Below are positions 36,210-45,821 of a stretch of 64,000 bases of DNA, piece after piece. The stretch's first letter is position 1. Every line of letters starts with the position of its first letter. Both the position numbers and the translations under genes were made by a program. The notes under the pieces are model-generated. The model searched no databases. It was given only the letters and a program-made list of their open reading frames with translations, and was not told the origin of the DNA. The stretch is from Azorhizobium caulinodans ORS 571 (GTDB lineage: Bacteria; Pseudomonadota; Alphaproteobacteria; Rhizobiales; Xanthobacteraceae): positions 4,844,501 to 4,908,500 of the forward strand of contig NC_009937.1 of NCBI RefSeq assembly GCF_000010525.1. The letters run 5' to 3'.

Positions 36210-36838
36210 GCCGCAAGCTGACGGGCCGCATCGTCATCGCGACCCACAATCCGGGCAAGCTGAAGGAAATGCAGGAGCTGCTCGCCCCTTATGGCATCGA
36301 GGCGGTGTCGGCGGGCGAATTGAACCTGCCGGAGCCGGACGAGACCGGCACCACCTTCCGCGCCAACGCCCGCATCAAGGCGGAGGCGGCCGCCAAGGCC
36401 GCCGGCCTGCCGGCGTTTGCGGACGACAGCGGCATCGCGGTGGATGCGCTTGACGGCGCGCCGGGCATCTACAGCGCCCGCTGGGGTGGCCCCCAGAAGG
36501 ATTTCCGCATGGCCATGGGCAAGGTGCACGAGGAGATGCTGGCGCGCGGCGCGGCTGAGCCCGCCCAGCGCACCGCCCGCTTCGTCTCGGCGCTCTGCAT
36601 CGCCTGGCCGGACGGGCATCTGGAGGAATTCGAGGGCATCGTGGAGGGCGAGGTGGTGTGGCCGCCGCGCGGAAATTCCGGCTTCGGCTATGATCCCTTC
36701 TTCCTGCCGGAGGGGCACACCCGCACCTTCGGCGAGATGACCTCGGAAGAAAAGCATTCCATGCCGCCGCTTGGCCTCGGCCTCTCCCACCGCGCCCGCG
36801 CCTTCCGCCAGCTCGCGCTGGCCTGCCTCGAGGGCTGA
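36206..36838 (+). CDS. rdgB: Non-canonical purine NTP pyrophosphatase (RdgB/HAM1)
   Basis: 210 residues; hydrolyses ITP, XTP and dITP to keep them out of nucleic acids. Signature [15 protein letters not shown] at the N-terminus, [24 protein letters not shown], and [20 protein letters not shown] with SHRARAF at the end. Overlaps rph by 4 bp. Confidence 0.96.
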
Positions 36839-36903
36839 TGGGCGCGGTTTTGCAGGTTCCGGGGGACGGGCCAGGCCACGCACGTATGGGCACCACCCGG
36901 CCT

Positions 36904-36947
36904 GCCCCCTCCCCACCCTCCCCCGCAGGCGGGAGAGGGCTTTGCCG
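36904..36947 (+). repeat. REP-like palindrome, unit A (forward)
   Basis: CCCCCTCC-CCACCCTCCCCC head followed by GCAGGCGGGAGAGGGC and TTTGCCGC; imperfect GC-rich palindrome of about 44 bp. Near-identical to unit E at 46.7 kb and reverse-oriented relative to unit B. Confidence 0.7.
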
Positions 36948-37001
36948 CGACGCCATCGGCCCCGCCCCGCTTATTCCCCCCCCATCCCCCCCACGCCACG
37001 C

Positions 37002-37040
37002 GCCCCCTCCCCCCTTGCGGGGGAGGGCTGGGGAGGGGGG
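37002..37040 (-). repeat. REP-like palindrome, unit B (reverse)
   Basis: Ends in TTGCGGGGGAGGGCTGGGG, the reverse-complement form of units A and E, with the left part truncated. Forms an A/B inverted doublet. Confidence 0.65.
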
Positions 37041-37120
37041 TAATGCCCTCGCCGCCCAAAGCGCCGTTGGGCTGACCCAAGCGCCTTCCGGAGGCCAAGC
37101 CCCAAGCGGCGCCCATTCTA

Positions 37121-37163
37121 CCCCCCTCCCAACCCTCCCCCTCAAGGGGGGAGGGCTTGAGGG
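37121..37163 (+). repeat. REP-like palindrome, unit C (forward)
   Basis: CCCCCCTCCCAACCCTCCCC followed by a CTCAAGGGGG variant loop; forward orientation like A and E, more diverged. Confidence 0.6.
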
Positions 37164-37236
37164 CGCGCGCGGTCAAACCGGCGCTCATGAGCACCAGACA
37201 CCAGCGACGGCGGTCCGTCCCGCTTGCGGGACAGGC

Positions 37237-37273
37237 TCCCTCTCCCGCCTGCGGGGGAGGGCTGGGGAGGGGG
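37237..37273 (-). repeat. REP-like palindrome, unit D (reverse)
   Basis: CTCCCGCCTGCGGGGGAGGG then CTGGGGAGGGGG; reverse form, pairs with C as a second inverted doublet. Confidence 0.65.
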
Positions 37274-37346
37274 CACAGCGGGCCACCAGCGCCACAGCCA
37301 CGGCTCAGCCTCGCGCCAACAAAACGCCTCCCCGGCGGCCCGCACC

Positions 37347-38504
37347 ATGACGGCGCAAGACACAGCCGGCGGGTTCGGCGTTTATGTGCATTGGCCCTTC
37401 TGTCTCGCCAAATGCCCCTATTGCGACTTCAACAGCCACGTGCGGCAGGCGCCGCCGGATCAGGCGCGCTATGTGGCGGCCTTCCGGCGCGAGATCGCGC
37501 ACATGCGCGCGCTCACCGGGCCGCGCACGGCGGGGAGCGTCTTCTTCGGCGGCGGCACGCCCTCGCTGATGGCACCGGAGACGGTAGGCGCCATTCTGGA
37601 CGCCATCCGCGAAGCCTGGACGCTCGCCCCCGATGCCGAGATCACGCTGGAGGCCAATCCCACCAGTGTCGAGGCCGGGCGCTTCCGGGGCTATCGGGCG
37701 GCGGGGGTGAACCGCGTCTCGCTGGGCGTGCAGGCGCTCGATGACGGCGAGCTGAAGAAGCTCGGGCGGATGCACACGGTGGACGAGGCGCTGGGCGCGG
37801 TGGGCATCGCCCGCTCCATCTTCGAGCGCGTGTCCTTCGACCTGATCTACGCCCGGCCCGGCCAGAACCCGCAGGACTGGGCGCGCGAACTCTCCCGTGC
37901 CATCGACGAGGGCTGCGAGCATCTTTCGCTCTATCAGCTCACCATCGAACCGGGCACGGCGTTCGAGAAGCTCTATTCCGCCGGCAAGCTCCTCATTCCC
38001 GATGACGAGCACGCCCGTGCCCTGTGGGACGTCACGCAGGAGGTGACGGCGGCGAGCGGGCTGCCGGCCTATGAAATCTCCAACCACGCCCGGCCGGGCG
38101 CTGAGGCGCGGCACAACCTCGTGTACTGGCGCTATGGCCTCTATGCCGGCGTCGGCCCCGGCGCGCACGGGCGCGTGGGGCAGAAGGGCGAGCGCCGTGC
38201 CACCTATACCGAGCGCCATCCGGAAGGCTGGCTGAAGGCGGTGGAGGCGAACGGCCACGGCATTGTTTCGGAGGAGGTGCTCACCGCCGCCGAGCAGGCG
38301 GACGAGATGCTGCTCATGGGCCTGCGCCTCGCCGAGGGCGTGGATCTTGCCCGCCACGCGGCGCTGGGCGGCACGCCCATCGACCCCGCCCGCATCGCAA
38401 TGCTGGCGGATGAAGGGCTGGTGCGCCTTGATGGCACCCGCCTCAAGGTGCTGCCCCCCGGCTTCCCCGTGCTGAATGCGGTGATCGGGACACTGGCCGG
38501 CTGA
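37347..38504 (+). CDS. hemW: Radical SAM heme chaperone HemW
   Basis: 385 residues from ATG 37347. Radical SAM cluster Cys19, Cys23 and Cys26 (FCLAKCPYCDF); GGGTPSLM and the C-terminal HemN-type domain (EISNHARPGAEARHNLVYWRY) follow. HemW lacks the extra Cys of true coproporphyrinogen III dehydrogenase HemN and inserts heme into respiratory enzymes. It commonly follows rdgB in alphaproteobacteria; here they are separated by repeats. Confidence 0.94.
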   Translation: MTAQDTAGGFGVYVHWPFCLAKCPYCDFNSHVRQAPPDQARYVAAFRREIAHMRALTGPRTAGSVFFGGGTPSLMAPETVGAILDAIREAWTLAPDAEITLEANPTSVEAGRFRGYRAAGVNRVSLGVQALDDGELKKLGRMHTVDEALGAVGIARSIFERVSFDLIYARPGQNPQDWARELSRAIDEGCEHLSLYQLTIEPGTAFEKLYSAGKLLIPDDEHARALWDVTQEVTAASGLPAYEISNHARPGAEARHNLVYWRYGLYAGVGPGAHGRVGQKGERRATYTERHPEGWLKAVEANGHGIVSEEVLTAAEQADEMLLMGLRLAEGVDLARHAALGGTPIDPARIAMLADEGLVRLDGTRLKVLPPGFPVLNAVIGTLAG

Positions 38505-38507
38505 GGC

Positions 38508-39059
38508 CTATTTCTTCGGGATCACTTCGGCGGGCAGCTCGAATTCGCCGCCTTCCGTGATGCCGATCTCCCGGAAGAAGGTCATGTGCATGTCGTAGGT
38601 GGGCTTCCCCCGGCACGCCATGACCTCCGGCGGCTTGCCCTCGGTCTCCGTGACAACCCCGCCGATGAGATCGACCCGGCCGGGAATCCAGTCGCCGACG
38701 GCAATGAAGACGGTATTGCGCACCGCCTCGCGCGTGAAGCGCAGCCAGATGCTGGCGCCGGCCGGATAGGAGATCATGCCGGACGAGAAGACGGCACCGG
38801 GCGGCGTGCCCTCGGGCGGATAGTTCACCAGCACCTTGTCGAGATGGCCGAAGCGATATTGCAGGCTGGCCTCTCCAGGTCCGCTGTCGCGCGAGGCGCA
38901 GACGGACGCCGTATGGCTCCCGAGATCGCAGGAAAAGATGATGGTCTCGTCCGCCCCGCAATAGCTGGGCGCCTCCGCACAAGCGGGCATGGCGAGCGCG
39001 AACGTCGCGGCAAGGCCGGACAAGGCTGTGCGCAAAGGCGCAACTGCGGGGGAAGTCAT
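38508..39059 (-). CDS. Secreted hypothetical protein
   Basis: 183 residues with a signal peptide (about 1-28, ends PACAEA). Four Cys (in SYCGADETIIFSCDL, SVCAS, MACRG) could form two disulfides in the periplasm. Strand-rich, with a basic-acidic patterned middle (YRFGHLDKVLVNYPPEG). No family recognised. Its stop lies 3 bp from the convergent hemW stop. Confidence 0.7.
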   Translation of the reverse strand: MTSPAVAPLRTALSGLAATFALAMPACAEAPSYCGADETIIFSCDLGSHTASVCASRDSGPGEASLQYRFGHLDKVLVNYPPEGTPPGAVFSSGMISYPAGASIWLRFTREAVRNTVFIAVGDWIPGRVDLIGGVVTETEGKPPEVMACRGKPTYDMHMTFFREIGITEGGEFELPAEVIPKK

Positions 39060-39132
39060 GGCGTTGATCCCGGGCGGGACAGATGGACGACGCCAAGCTA
39101 GCAGCCCGCGCCGAAGGACGCGGCGTGCGGTC

Positions 39133-39408
39133 CTACCGCTCGCTGCGGGCGAGCACGTCCATCAGTTCGTCGATCTTCTTTGCCTGCTCCTCCGGATCGC
39201 CGGAGCGGATGGCATGCGCGACACAATGGCCCACGTGATCGCGCAGCACCTCTTCCTCCGCACGCCGGAGCGCGGCGCGGACGGCGGCGATCTGGGTCAC
39301 GATATCAATGCAATAGCGGTCTTCCTCGACCATACGGGAGATGCCGCGCACCTGCCCCTCGATGCGGTTGAGGCGTTTCAATACGGAAGATCGGGCCGGT
39401 TCCTTCAT
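39133..39408 (-). CDS. csoR: Copper-sensing repressor, CsoR family
   Basis: 91 residues, all-helical. The Cu(I) site pattern of CsoR is intact with the exact spacing: Cys33, His58, Cys62 (RYCIDIVTQ, RDHVGHCVAHA). VLKRLNRIEGQVRGISRMV is the conserved DNA-binding helix. ATG 39408 is preferred to an upstream start at 39444, which lies inside the operator. It probably represses itself and the divergent copper ATPase until Cu(I) is bound. Confidence 0.93.
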   Translation of the reverse strand: MKEPARSSVLKRLNRIEGQVRGISRMVEEDRYCIDIVTQIAAVRAALRRAEEEVLRDHVGHCVAHAIRSGDPEEQAKKIDELMDVLARSER

Positions 39409-39418
39409 GCTTGATGAG

Positions 39419-39435
39419 ATACCCCTGCAGGGTAT
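39419..39435. promoter_or_regulatory. CsoR operator 1
   Basis: ATACCCCTGCAGGGTAT, a near-perfect palindrome (ATACCC-N5-GGGTAT) of the type bound by CsoR. It lies 11 bp upstream of the csoR start. Confidence 0.8.
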
Positions 39436-39451
39436 AAAAGACAAGACAGGA

Positions 39452-39466
39452 TACCCCTAGGGGGTA
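39452..39466. promoter_or_regulatory. CsoR operator 2
   Basis: TACCCC-TAG-GGGGTA, a second palindrome of the same type, 33 bp from the first (about three helical turns), on the side of the copper ATPase. Confidence 0.75.
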
Positions 39467-39524
39467 ATGAGATGTGATGCAGCGCAAGGCGCCGGCATCG
39501 CACCTCCGCTTCGCTGGAGGCCCT

Positions 39525-42272
39525 ATGGCACACGAGCATCACACTCACGGATCGAACGCGGACGCGGGCTCCTGCTGCGGCGGCAAGGCCCCCGCCCCGC
39601 TCGACCTTGCCCCCAAGGCCGCATCGCCTGCGGCCGGCGACTGCTGCGGTGGCGCGGCCCCGCCACCCCTCGTGCTGCCGGCGACGGGCGCGCCGGAGGC
39701 GGACTGCTGCGGCGGCAACGCCCCGCCCCCGCTTGATCTCAGCCCCAAGGCCATCGATCCGGTGTGCGGCATGAGCGTGGACATCGCCACCGCCAAGCAT
39801 CGCGCGACCTATCAGGGCAAGACCTTCTATTTCTGCTGCAACGGCTGCAAGACGAAGTTCGAGGCTGATCCCGAGGCCCAGCTTGCCAAGGCCAAGGCCC
39901 GGGACGAGGCCAAGGCCGCCCAGAAGACAGAGGCCTCCGCCTGCTGCGGCCACGATCATGGCCACGCGCATCATGCCCCGGCGAGCGGTGCCCTCGTGAA
40001 GGATCCCGTCTGCGGCATGGACGTGGATCCTGCGACCGCCAAATATAAATCGCACCACGGCGGGCATGACGTCTTCTTCTGCTCGCCGAGCTGCAAGACG
40101 AAGTTCGACGCCCATCCCGAGCATTATACGGACGGTGGCGCCCCGCCGCCGGTGGACGTACCCGAGGGCACCATCTTCACCTGCCCTATGGACCCGGAAA
40201 TCCGGCAGATCGGCCCCGGCACCTGCCCCATCTGCGGCATGGCGCTGGAGCCGGAAGTGGCGAGCCTCGACGACGGGCCGAATGTCGAGCTTATCGACAT
40301 GACCCGCCGCTTCTGGATCGGCCTCGCCCTCGCCCTGCCTGTGTTCGTGCTGGAGATGGGCAGCCATCTGGGGCTGCACCTCATCGCCCCGCAGGTTTCC
40401 AATTACGTGCAGTTCGCGCTGGCAAGCCCCGTGGTGCTGTGGGCCGGCTGGCCCTTCTTCCAGCGCGGCGTCGCTTCGGTGCGCAGCGGGCACCTCAACA
40501 TGTTCACGCTGATCGCGTTGGGCACCGGGGTCGCCTATCTCTACAGCCTCGCCGGCACCTTCCTGCCCGGCCTGTTCCCCAACGCCTTCCGGGGCCATGG
40601 CGGCGCCGTGCCGGTCTATTTCGAGGCGGCGGCGGTCATCACCGTTCTGGTCCTGCTCGGCCAGGTGCTGGAGTTGCGCGCGCGCGCCGCCACCTCCGGT
40701 GCCATCAAGGCGCTGCTGGGCCTCGCCCCGAAGACCGCGCGCCGCATCGCCGCCGATGGCAGCGAAGCGGACGTGGCGATCGAGGAGATCCATCCCGGCG
40801 ACCTTCTGCGCCTGCGCCCCGGCGAGAAGGTGCCGGTGGACGGCACGGTGGAGGAGGGCCGCGCGAGCGTGGACGAATCGCTCGTCACCGGCGAATCCCT
40901 GCCCGTCACCAAGGAGACGGGCGCCACCGCCATCGCCGGCACGCTGGTGGCTTCCGGCGGCTTCGTGATGCGCGCCACAAAGGTGGGGCGCGAGACGCTG
41001 CTCGCCCAGATCGTGCAGATGGTGGCGCAGGCCCAGCGCTCCCGCGCGCCCATCCAGCGCCTCGCCGATCAGGTGTCCGGCTGGTTCGTGCCGGCGGTTC
41101 TCGCGGCGGCGCTGGCGAGCTTTGCGGTGTGGATGTGGGTTGGCCCCGAGCCGCGCCTCACCTTCGCGCTCATGGCCGCCGTCTCGGTGGTCATCATCGC
41201 CTGCCCCTGCGCACTCGGCCTCGCGACGCCCATGTCCATCATGGTGGGCGTCGGGCGCGGCGCGCAGGCCGGCATCCTCATCAAGAGCGCCGAAGCGCTG
41301 GAGCGCATGGAAAAGGTGACCGTGCTGGTGGTGGACAAGACCGGCACGCTCACGCAAGGCAAGCCGAAGGTCACCGGCATCCGCGCCACCGGCCTGCCCG
41401 AGGACGAATTGCTGCGCCTCGCCGCCAGCCTCGAACAGGCGAGCGAGCATCCCCTCGCCGCCGCCGTGGTGGCCGAGGCGCAGGCGCGTGGGCTGAAGCT
41501 CGCCCCCGTGGCGGATTTCGACAGCCCCGCCGGCAAGGGCGTCAGCGGCACCGTCGAGGGTCGGCGCCTCCTCATCGGCAATGCGGACTATCTGCGCGAC
41601 AGCGGCGTCCCCACGGACGCGCAGGTCAAAGAGGCGGAAGCGCTGCGGGCCGAAGGCGCGACCGTCGTCCTCGTGGCGGTCGATGGCACCGCCGCCGGCC
41701 TCATCGCCATCGCCGATCCGGTGAAGGCGACGACCCCGGACGCCCTGAAAGCCCTGAAGGCGGAAGGCGTGCGCGTGGTCATGCTCACCGGCGACACCCG
41801 CACCACGGCGGAAGCCGTGGCCCGCCGCCTCGGTATCACCGAGGTCGAGGCCGGCGTTCTGCCCGACCGCAAGGCGGATGTGGTGCAGCGCCTGCGCGCC
41901 GAGGGCGAAGTGGTGGCCATGGCGGGCGACGGCGTGAACGACGCCCCGGCGCTCGCCGCCGCGGACGTGGGCATCGCCATGGGTACGGGCACGGATGTGG
42001 CCATGGAGAGCGCGGGCATCACCCTGCTGAAGGGTGACCTCGCCGGGCTCGCGCAGGCGCGCAGCCTCTCGCGCGCCACCATGCGCAACATCCGCCGCAG
42101 CCTGTTCTTCGCCTTCGTCTACAATGCGGCGGGTGTCCCGCTGGCGGCGGGCATCCTCTATCCGGTGCTCGGCCTCCTGCTCTCGCCCATGGTGGCGGCG
42201 GCGGCCATGTCGCTCTCCTCCGTCAGCGTCATCGCCAACGCTCTGCTGCTGCGGCGCTGGCGCCCGCAATAG
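39525..42272 (+). CDS. copA: Copper-exporting P1B-type ATPase with Cys-rich N-terminus
   Basis: 915 residues from ATG 39525, with TGGAGG 5 bases upstream. N-terminus: three CCGG units at 17, 40 and 61, each followed by a Pro-rich linker; a YHS domain (about 77-118, [15 protein letters not shown]); a His-rich [11 protein letters not shown] (140-150); a second YHS (about 160-200, DPVCGMDVD); and a heavy-metal-binding domain (219-243, [18 protein letters not shown]). No classical GMxCxxC ferredoxin-like domain is present. The core is standard: CPC at 560-562, phosphorylated Asp604 (DKTGT), [10 protein letters not shown]. It exports Cu(I) across the inner membrane; control by CsoR is inferred from two operators upstream. 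Confidence 0.95.
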   Translation: MAHEHHTHGSNADAGSCCGGKAPAPLDLAPKAASPAAGDCCGGAAPPPLVLPATGAPEADCCGGNAPPPLDLSPKAIDPVCGMSVDIATAKHRATYQGKTFYFCCNGCKTKFEADPEAQLAKAKARDEAKAAQKTEASACCGHDHGHAHHAPASGALVKDPVCGMDVDPATAKYKSHHGGHDVFFCSPSCKTKFDAHPEHYTDGGAPPPVDVPEGTIFTCPMDPEIRQIGPGTCPICGMALEPEVASLDDGPNVELIDMTRRFWIGLALALPVFVLEMGSHLGLHLIAPQVSNYVQFALASPVVLWAGWPFFQRGVASVRSGHLNMFTLIALGTGVAYLYSLAGTFLPGLFPNAFRGHGGAVPVYFEAAAVITVLVLLGQVLELRARAATSGAIKALLGLAPKTARRIAADGSEADVAIEEIHPGDLLRLRPGEKVPVDGTVEEGRASVDESLVTGESLPVTKETGATAIAGTLVASGGFVMRATKVGRETLLAQIVQMVAQAQRSRAPIQRLADQVSGWFVPAVLAAALASFAVWMWVGPEPRLTFALMAAVSVVIIACPCALGLATPMSIMVGVGRGAQAGILIKSAEALERMEKVTVLVVDKTGTLTQGKPKVTGIRATGLPEDELLRLAASLEQASEHPLAAAVVAEAQARGLKLAPVADFDSPAGKGVSGTVEGRRLLIGNADYLRDSGVPTDAQVKEAEALRAEGATVVLVAVDGTAAGLIAIADPVKATTPDALKALKAEGVRVVMLTGDTRTTAEAVARRLGITEVEAGVLPDRKADVVQRLRAEGEVVAMAGDGVNDAPALAAADVGIAMGTGTDVAMESAGITLLKGDLAGLAQARSLSRATMRNIRRSLFFAFVYNAAGVPLAAGILYPVLGLLLSPMVAAAAMSLSSVSVIANALLLRRWRPQ

Positions 42273-42319
42273 GGCTCGACGCCTTTGCGCTTTCCCCGCA
42301 CCATGGTGTGGGGGAGCGA

Positions 42320-43102
42320 ATGGCGGGACAGGCCCTTCACTGGCTGGGGACAGCAGCCCGCCGCGCCGGATCGGCGGCGCGGACCGGCGGGCGCGTCCTG
42401 CTCGATCTCGCCCTGCCGCCCACCTGCATCGCCTGCAAGGCCATCGTGGGCACCCCCGGCACACTGTGCGCCGCCTGCTGGCGCGACCTGCGCCTCATCG
42501 AACGGCCCTATTGCGAGCGGCTCGGCACCCCCTTCCCCTTCGAGGATGGGGCGACGCGGCTCTCGGTGGAAGCCGTCACCGACCCGCCCGCCTTTGATCG
42601 CGCCCGCGCCGCCACCCTGTTCGGGCCCGTGTCGCAGGATCTGGTGCACGGCCTCAAATATGCCGACCGGATGGACCTCGCCCTTCCCATGGCCCGGCTG
42701 ATGGCGCGGGCGGGGGCGGACCTTCTGGCCGACGCCGATCTCATCCTGCCGGTGCCGCTGCACGGACTGCGGCTGTGGCGGCGGCGGTTCAACCAGGCGG
42801 CGCTCCTCGCCCGCCACGTCTCGCACCTCTCCGGCGTGCCGGTGCGCACGGATGTGCTCCGCCGCGTCCGCGCGACGCCCTCGCAGGTCTCGCTCTCGCG
42901 GGAGGAGCGGCGGGCCAATGTGGCCGGCGCCTTCGACGTGCCCCCACCGCTGCGCGCGGCCGTGGAAGGGCGGCACCTCCTCCTGGTGGACGATGTGATG
43001 ACCACCGGAGCAACGCTCGAATCCTGTGCCCGCGTGCTGCGCCGCAGCAGCGCCGCCGCCATAGACGTGCTGACCTTCGCCCGGGTTGTCGACGGCGGTT
43101 GA
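42320..43102 (+). CDS. comF: ComF-family phosphoribosyltransferase-like protein
   Basis: 260 residues from ATG 42320; GTG 42308 would add four. N-terminal zinc-ribbon (LPPTCIACK, LCAACW; four Cys), a linker (LVHGLKYADRMDLA, LILPVPLHGLRLWRRRFNQA) and a PRTase motif LLLVDDVMTTGATLESC. In naturally competent bacteria ComF helps DNA uptake; in most others its role is unknown. Confidence 0.9.
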   Translation: MAGQALHWLGTAARRAGSAARTGGRVLLDLALPPTCIACKAIVGTPGTLCAACWRDLRLIERPYCERLGTPFPFEDGATRLSVEAVTDPPAFDRARAATLFGPVSQDLVHGLKYADRMDLALPMARLMARAGADLLADADLILPVPLHGLRLWRRRFNQAALLARHVSHLSGVPVRTDVLRRVRATPSQVSLSREERRANVAGAFDVPPPLRAAVEGRHLLLVDDVMTTGATLESCARVLRRSSAAAIDVLTFARVVDGG

Positions 43103-43159
43103 GGCGGGTTATCATGCGACGAATTCGTGACGTCATGATGCGTCGCGATGAGGACCCCC

Positions 43160-43417
43160 ATGAAATCCATCGTCATCTACACCAAGAGCTGGTGTTCCTA
43201 CTGCCATGCCGCCAAGGAACTCTTGCGGCGCAAGGGCTGGACCTTCACCGAGATCGACGTGACCACCGATCCCGCCGGCCAGCAGGAAATGTCCAAGAAG
43301 GCGGGCGGGCGCACCTCCGTGCCGCAGATTTTCATCGGCGACACCCATGTGGGTGGCTGCGACGACCTCTATGCCCTTGAAGACGCCGGCCGCCTCGACG
43401 CCTTGATGGCGGCCTGA
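43160..43417 (+). CDS. grxC: Glutaredoxin 3
   Basis: 85 residues. Active site Cys12-Ser-Tyr-Cys15 (WCSYC), TSVPQIFIG with the cis-Pro loop, GGCDDL for glutathione binding. It reduces disulfides with glutathione. ATG 43160 after GAGGA; an ATG at 43148 would add four residues. Follows comF, as in related genomes. Confidence 0.95.
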   Translation: MKSIVIYTKSWCSYCHAAKELLRRKGWTFTEIDVTTDPAGQQEMSKKAGGRTSVPQIFIGDTHVGGCDDLYALEDAGRLDALMAA

Positions 43418-43522
43418 CGCCGCGCGCCGGCACCGCCCCGCCCCGGGCGGAGCTTGGCTGCGGGCGGCGCAATGCCTATCTCTCCCCCGTCGGGAACACC
43501 TCCCGTCAAGCGAGACCGGGAT

Positions 43523-44404
43523 ATGACCAGCACCGCCGAGACCGCCCGCCTGCGCGTTGGCCTTGTCCAGTTGCGCTCGGGGCGCGACATGGATGCCAAT
43601 ATCGAGATCGCGACCGCCCTCATCCGCGAGGCGGCGCGGGACGGCGCGCGTTACGTGCAGACGCCGGAAGTCACCCATCTCATGGAGATGGACCGCGCGG
43701 TGCTGTTCACCAAGCTCAAGGACGAGCCGCTCGATCCCGGCCTGCGTGCCTTCCAGGCGCTGGCGAAGGAACTGGGCATCCACCTGCACGTGGGCTCGCT
43801 GGCGGTGCGCGTGTCCGAGACCAAGGCCGCCAATCGCGGCTTCCTCATCGGACCGGATGGCGAGATCGCAGCCCGCTACGACAAGATCCACATGTTCGAC
43901 GTGGACCTGCCGGGCGGCGAGAGCTACCGGGAATCCAACGCCTACCGGCCCGGCGAGCGTGCGGTTCTGGGCCATGTGGACGAATTCAAGCTCGGCATGA
44001 GCATCTGCTACGACCTGCGCTTCCCGGCGCTTTATCGCGCGCTGGCGGAAAGCGGTGCGAGCGTGCTCACCGCCCCCTCCGCCTTCACCCGGCCCACGGG
44101 CGAGGCGCACTGGCATATCCTGCTCCGCGCCCGCGCCATAGAAACCGGCGCCTACATGCTGGCGGCCGCGCAAGGCGGCAAGCACGAGAACGGCCGCGAG
44201 ACCTATGGCCACTCCCTCGTGGTGGACCCGTGGGGCCGCGTCATCGCCGAGGGCGGCACCGAGCCCGGTGTCATCCTCGCCGAGCTCGACATCGCGGAAG
44301 TGGAAGCCGCGCGCAGCCGCGTTCCCTCGCTCCGCAATGGCCGGCGCTTCGAGCTGGCGGACGTGCCGGCCGGCCGCCTGCACGTGGTGGGAGCCGCCAC
44401 GTGA
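43523..44404 (+). CDS. Carbon-nitrogen hydrolase (nitrilase superfamily, NIT type)
   Basis: 293 residues. Catalytic triad Glu49 (TPEVTHL), Lys121 (RYDKIHMFDVD) and Cys162 (SICYDLRFP). The YDKIHMFDVDLPGGESY and HWHILLRARAIETGAY segments put it in the Nit1/Nit2-like branch that hydrolyses deaminated glutathione or omega-amides. Stop overlaps the downstream GTG by 4 bp. Confidence 0.9.
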   Translation: MTSTAETARLRVGLVQLRSGRDMDANIEIATALIREAARDGARYVQTPEVTHLMEMDRAVLFTKLKDEPLDPGLRAFQALAKELGIHLHVGSLAVRVSETKAANRGFLIGPDGEIAARYDKIHMFDVDLPGGESYRESNAYRPGERAVLGHVDEFKLGMSICYDLRFPALYRALAESGASVLTAPSAFTRPTGEAHWHILLRARAIETGAYMLAAAQGGKHENGRETYGHSLVVDPWGRVIAEGGTEPGVILAELDIAEVEAARSRVPSLRNGRRFELADVPAGRLHVVGAAT

Positions 44405-44862
44405 TCCGCTACACGCTCCGCTGCGCTTCGGACCATACGTTCGACAGTTGGTTTCCCTCCTCCGACAGCTTCGATGCCCAGAAGGCGCGGGGCCTCGTCT
44501 CCTGCCCCACCTGCGGCGCCACCACGGTGGAGAAGGCGGTGATGGCCCCCGCCGTCTCGCGCACCGACCGGGAGAAGGCGCCGCAGGCCGCCCGGCCCGA
44601 GGGCGAGCCGACGACGCCCGTGACCGTCATGGGCGAGCAGGAGCAGGCTTTCCGCGCCCTGCTGCGCGAGTTGAAGGACCACGTCACCCGCAATGCGGAT
44701 TATGTGGGCGACGAATTCGCCACCCTCGCCCGGCAGATGCACGAGGGCGAGGTGGAGCACCGCTCCATCTATGGCGAAGCGACCGCCGACGAGATCAAGG
44801 CCCTGCGCGAGGACGAGGTGGAGGTCTTCCCCCTGCCGGTGCTGCCCGACGAGCGGAACTGA
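44401..44862 (+). CDS. DUF1178 family protein
   Basis: 153 residues. It begins with GTG that overlaps the upstream stop codon (GTGA). N-terminus IRYTLRCASDHTFDSWFPSSDSFDAQ followed by a CPTCGA, and a C-terminal FPLPVLPDE, match DUF1178. Two N-terminal Cys plus the CxxC could bind zinc. Function unknown; coupled with the amidase. Confidence 0.88.
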   Translation: MIRYTLRCASDHTFDSWFPSSDSFDAQKARGLVSCPTCGATTVEKAVMAPAVSRTDREKAPQAARPEGEPTTPVTVMGEQEQAFRALLRELKDHVTRNADYVGDEFATLARQMHEGEVEHRSIYGEATADEIKALREDEVEVFPLPVLPDERN

Positions 44863-44879
44863 GACCGGCCCTGCGGGGC

Positions 44880-45812
44880 TCAGCGGCGCCCGGCGCCCAT
44901 CATGGCGAGGACGGCCTGCGAGAGCGGGCCATTCGGGCTGTTCAGCGCCTCCGGCACCTCGAAATGGTTCCGGTTGAACAGGGTGAAGCGCCCCGCAAGC
45001 TTTCCCATGCCCGCCAGCACGGTGGCGAATTCGTTGGCCTGCCGCTGGAACTCCGGGCTCTCCTTGTCTCCGCTCACCACGATGACCGGGCAGGTCATAT
45101 GCGCGAGCTGGCGCAGGGGGCTGAGCGCCACCACGTCCGCGGGCGCGAGCTTGACGTAGGAACTGCGCGAGGAGAGCAGGACGGGATAGAGCTCGTACAT
45201 GCCGCTCATGGCGACACCACCCTTGATCAGGTCCTGCGGCCCGCCGAGCGCGCGCCAGTCGGTGGTCAGCATCACCGCGCACAGATGACCGCCGGACGAA
45301 TGGCCGGAGACGAAGATCCGTTCGGGATCGCCACCGAAGCGCGCGACATTGGCGTGCAGCCAGAGCAGCGCCCGCCGGCACTGGGCGGCCATCTCCGGCA
45401 AGGTGACCGCAGGGATATTGGCGAAATTCAGCGCCACATAGAGGCAGCCGTTCTGGATGAAGGTCGGCGCGGGAGCGGAGGCGTCCTCCTTCTGGAGCCC
45501 GCGCCAGGCCCCGCCATGGATGAACACCATCACCGGCAGGCCCTTGGCGCCCTCCGGCGCGAAGATGTCCAGCGTCTCGGCCTCGCTCGCGCCATACCGC
45601 TCGGTGCGCGGGGGAAACTGCTTGCGGACGGCGGCGCTGTCGGTGGCGTAGCGGGCGATGACCTGATTGGCGTTGGCCGCCCACTCGCGCTGGTCATAGG
45701 CCTGATCCAGCATCTCCTGGGAATAGTCCAGGAACACGCCACCCGCCGCGTGCGCCATGGCGGACGAGGCCAGAAGCCCCGCGAGACTGAAGCTGAACTG
45801 CCGACGATTCAT
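44880..45812 (-). CDS. Exported alpha/beta hydrolase, BD-FAE/kynurenine formamidase-like
   Basis: 310 residues with a signal (RRQFSFSLAGLLASSAMAHA; the RR pair hints at Tat). HGGAWRG gives the oxyanion hole of the HGGxW group, the nucleophile is in GHSSGGH, late Asp in VSGDKES and His in NRNHFE. This fits short-chain esterases, feruloyl-esterase-like or kynurenine-formamidase-like enzymes. A perfect palindrome overlaps its ribosome site and may be an operator. Confidence 0.85.
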   Translation of the reverse strand: MNRRQFSFSLAGLLASSAMAHAAGGVFLDYSQEMLDQAYDQREWAANANQVIARYATDSAAVRKQFPPRTERYGASEAETLDIFAPEGAKGLPVMVFIHGGAWRGLQKEDASAPAPTFIQNGCLYVALNFANIPAVTLPEMAAQCRRALLWLHANVARFGGDPERIFVSGHSSGGHLCAVMLTTDWRALGGPQDLIKGGVAMSGMYELYPVLLSSRSSYVKLAPADVVALSPLRQLAHMTCPVIVVSGDKESPEFQRQANEFATVLAGMGKLAGRFTLFNRNHFEVPEALNSPNGPLSQAVLAMMGAGRR

Positions 45813-45821
45813 CCGCGACCT

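Larger units (their letters stand above)
36839..37346. other. 508-bp gap filled by REP-like repeats
   Basis: No gene. The interval is made of four palindromic repeat units (listed separately) and short GC-rich spacers; homopolymer C and G runs dominate. Confidence 0.7.

Noticed and set aside
36904..37273. CRISPR-like array of repeats
   Set aside because: Units are palindromic, of unequal length and alternate in orientation with irregular spacers; they fit REP doublets rather than CRISPR, and no cas gene is present.
39405..42464. 1019-codon minus-strand frame opposite copA
   Set aside because: Exact shadow of the copper ATPase; His/Arg/Gly-rich translation with no fold.
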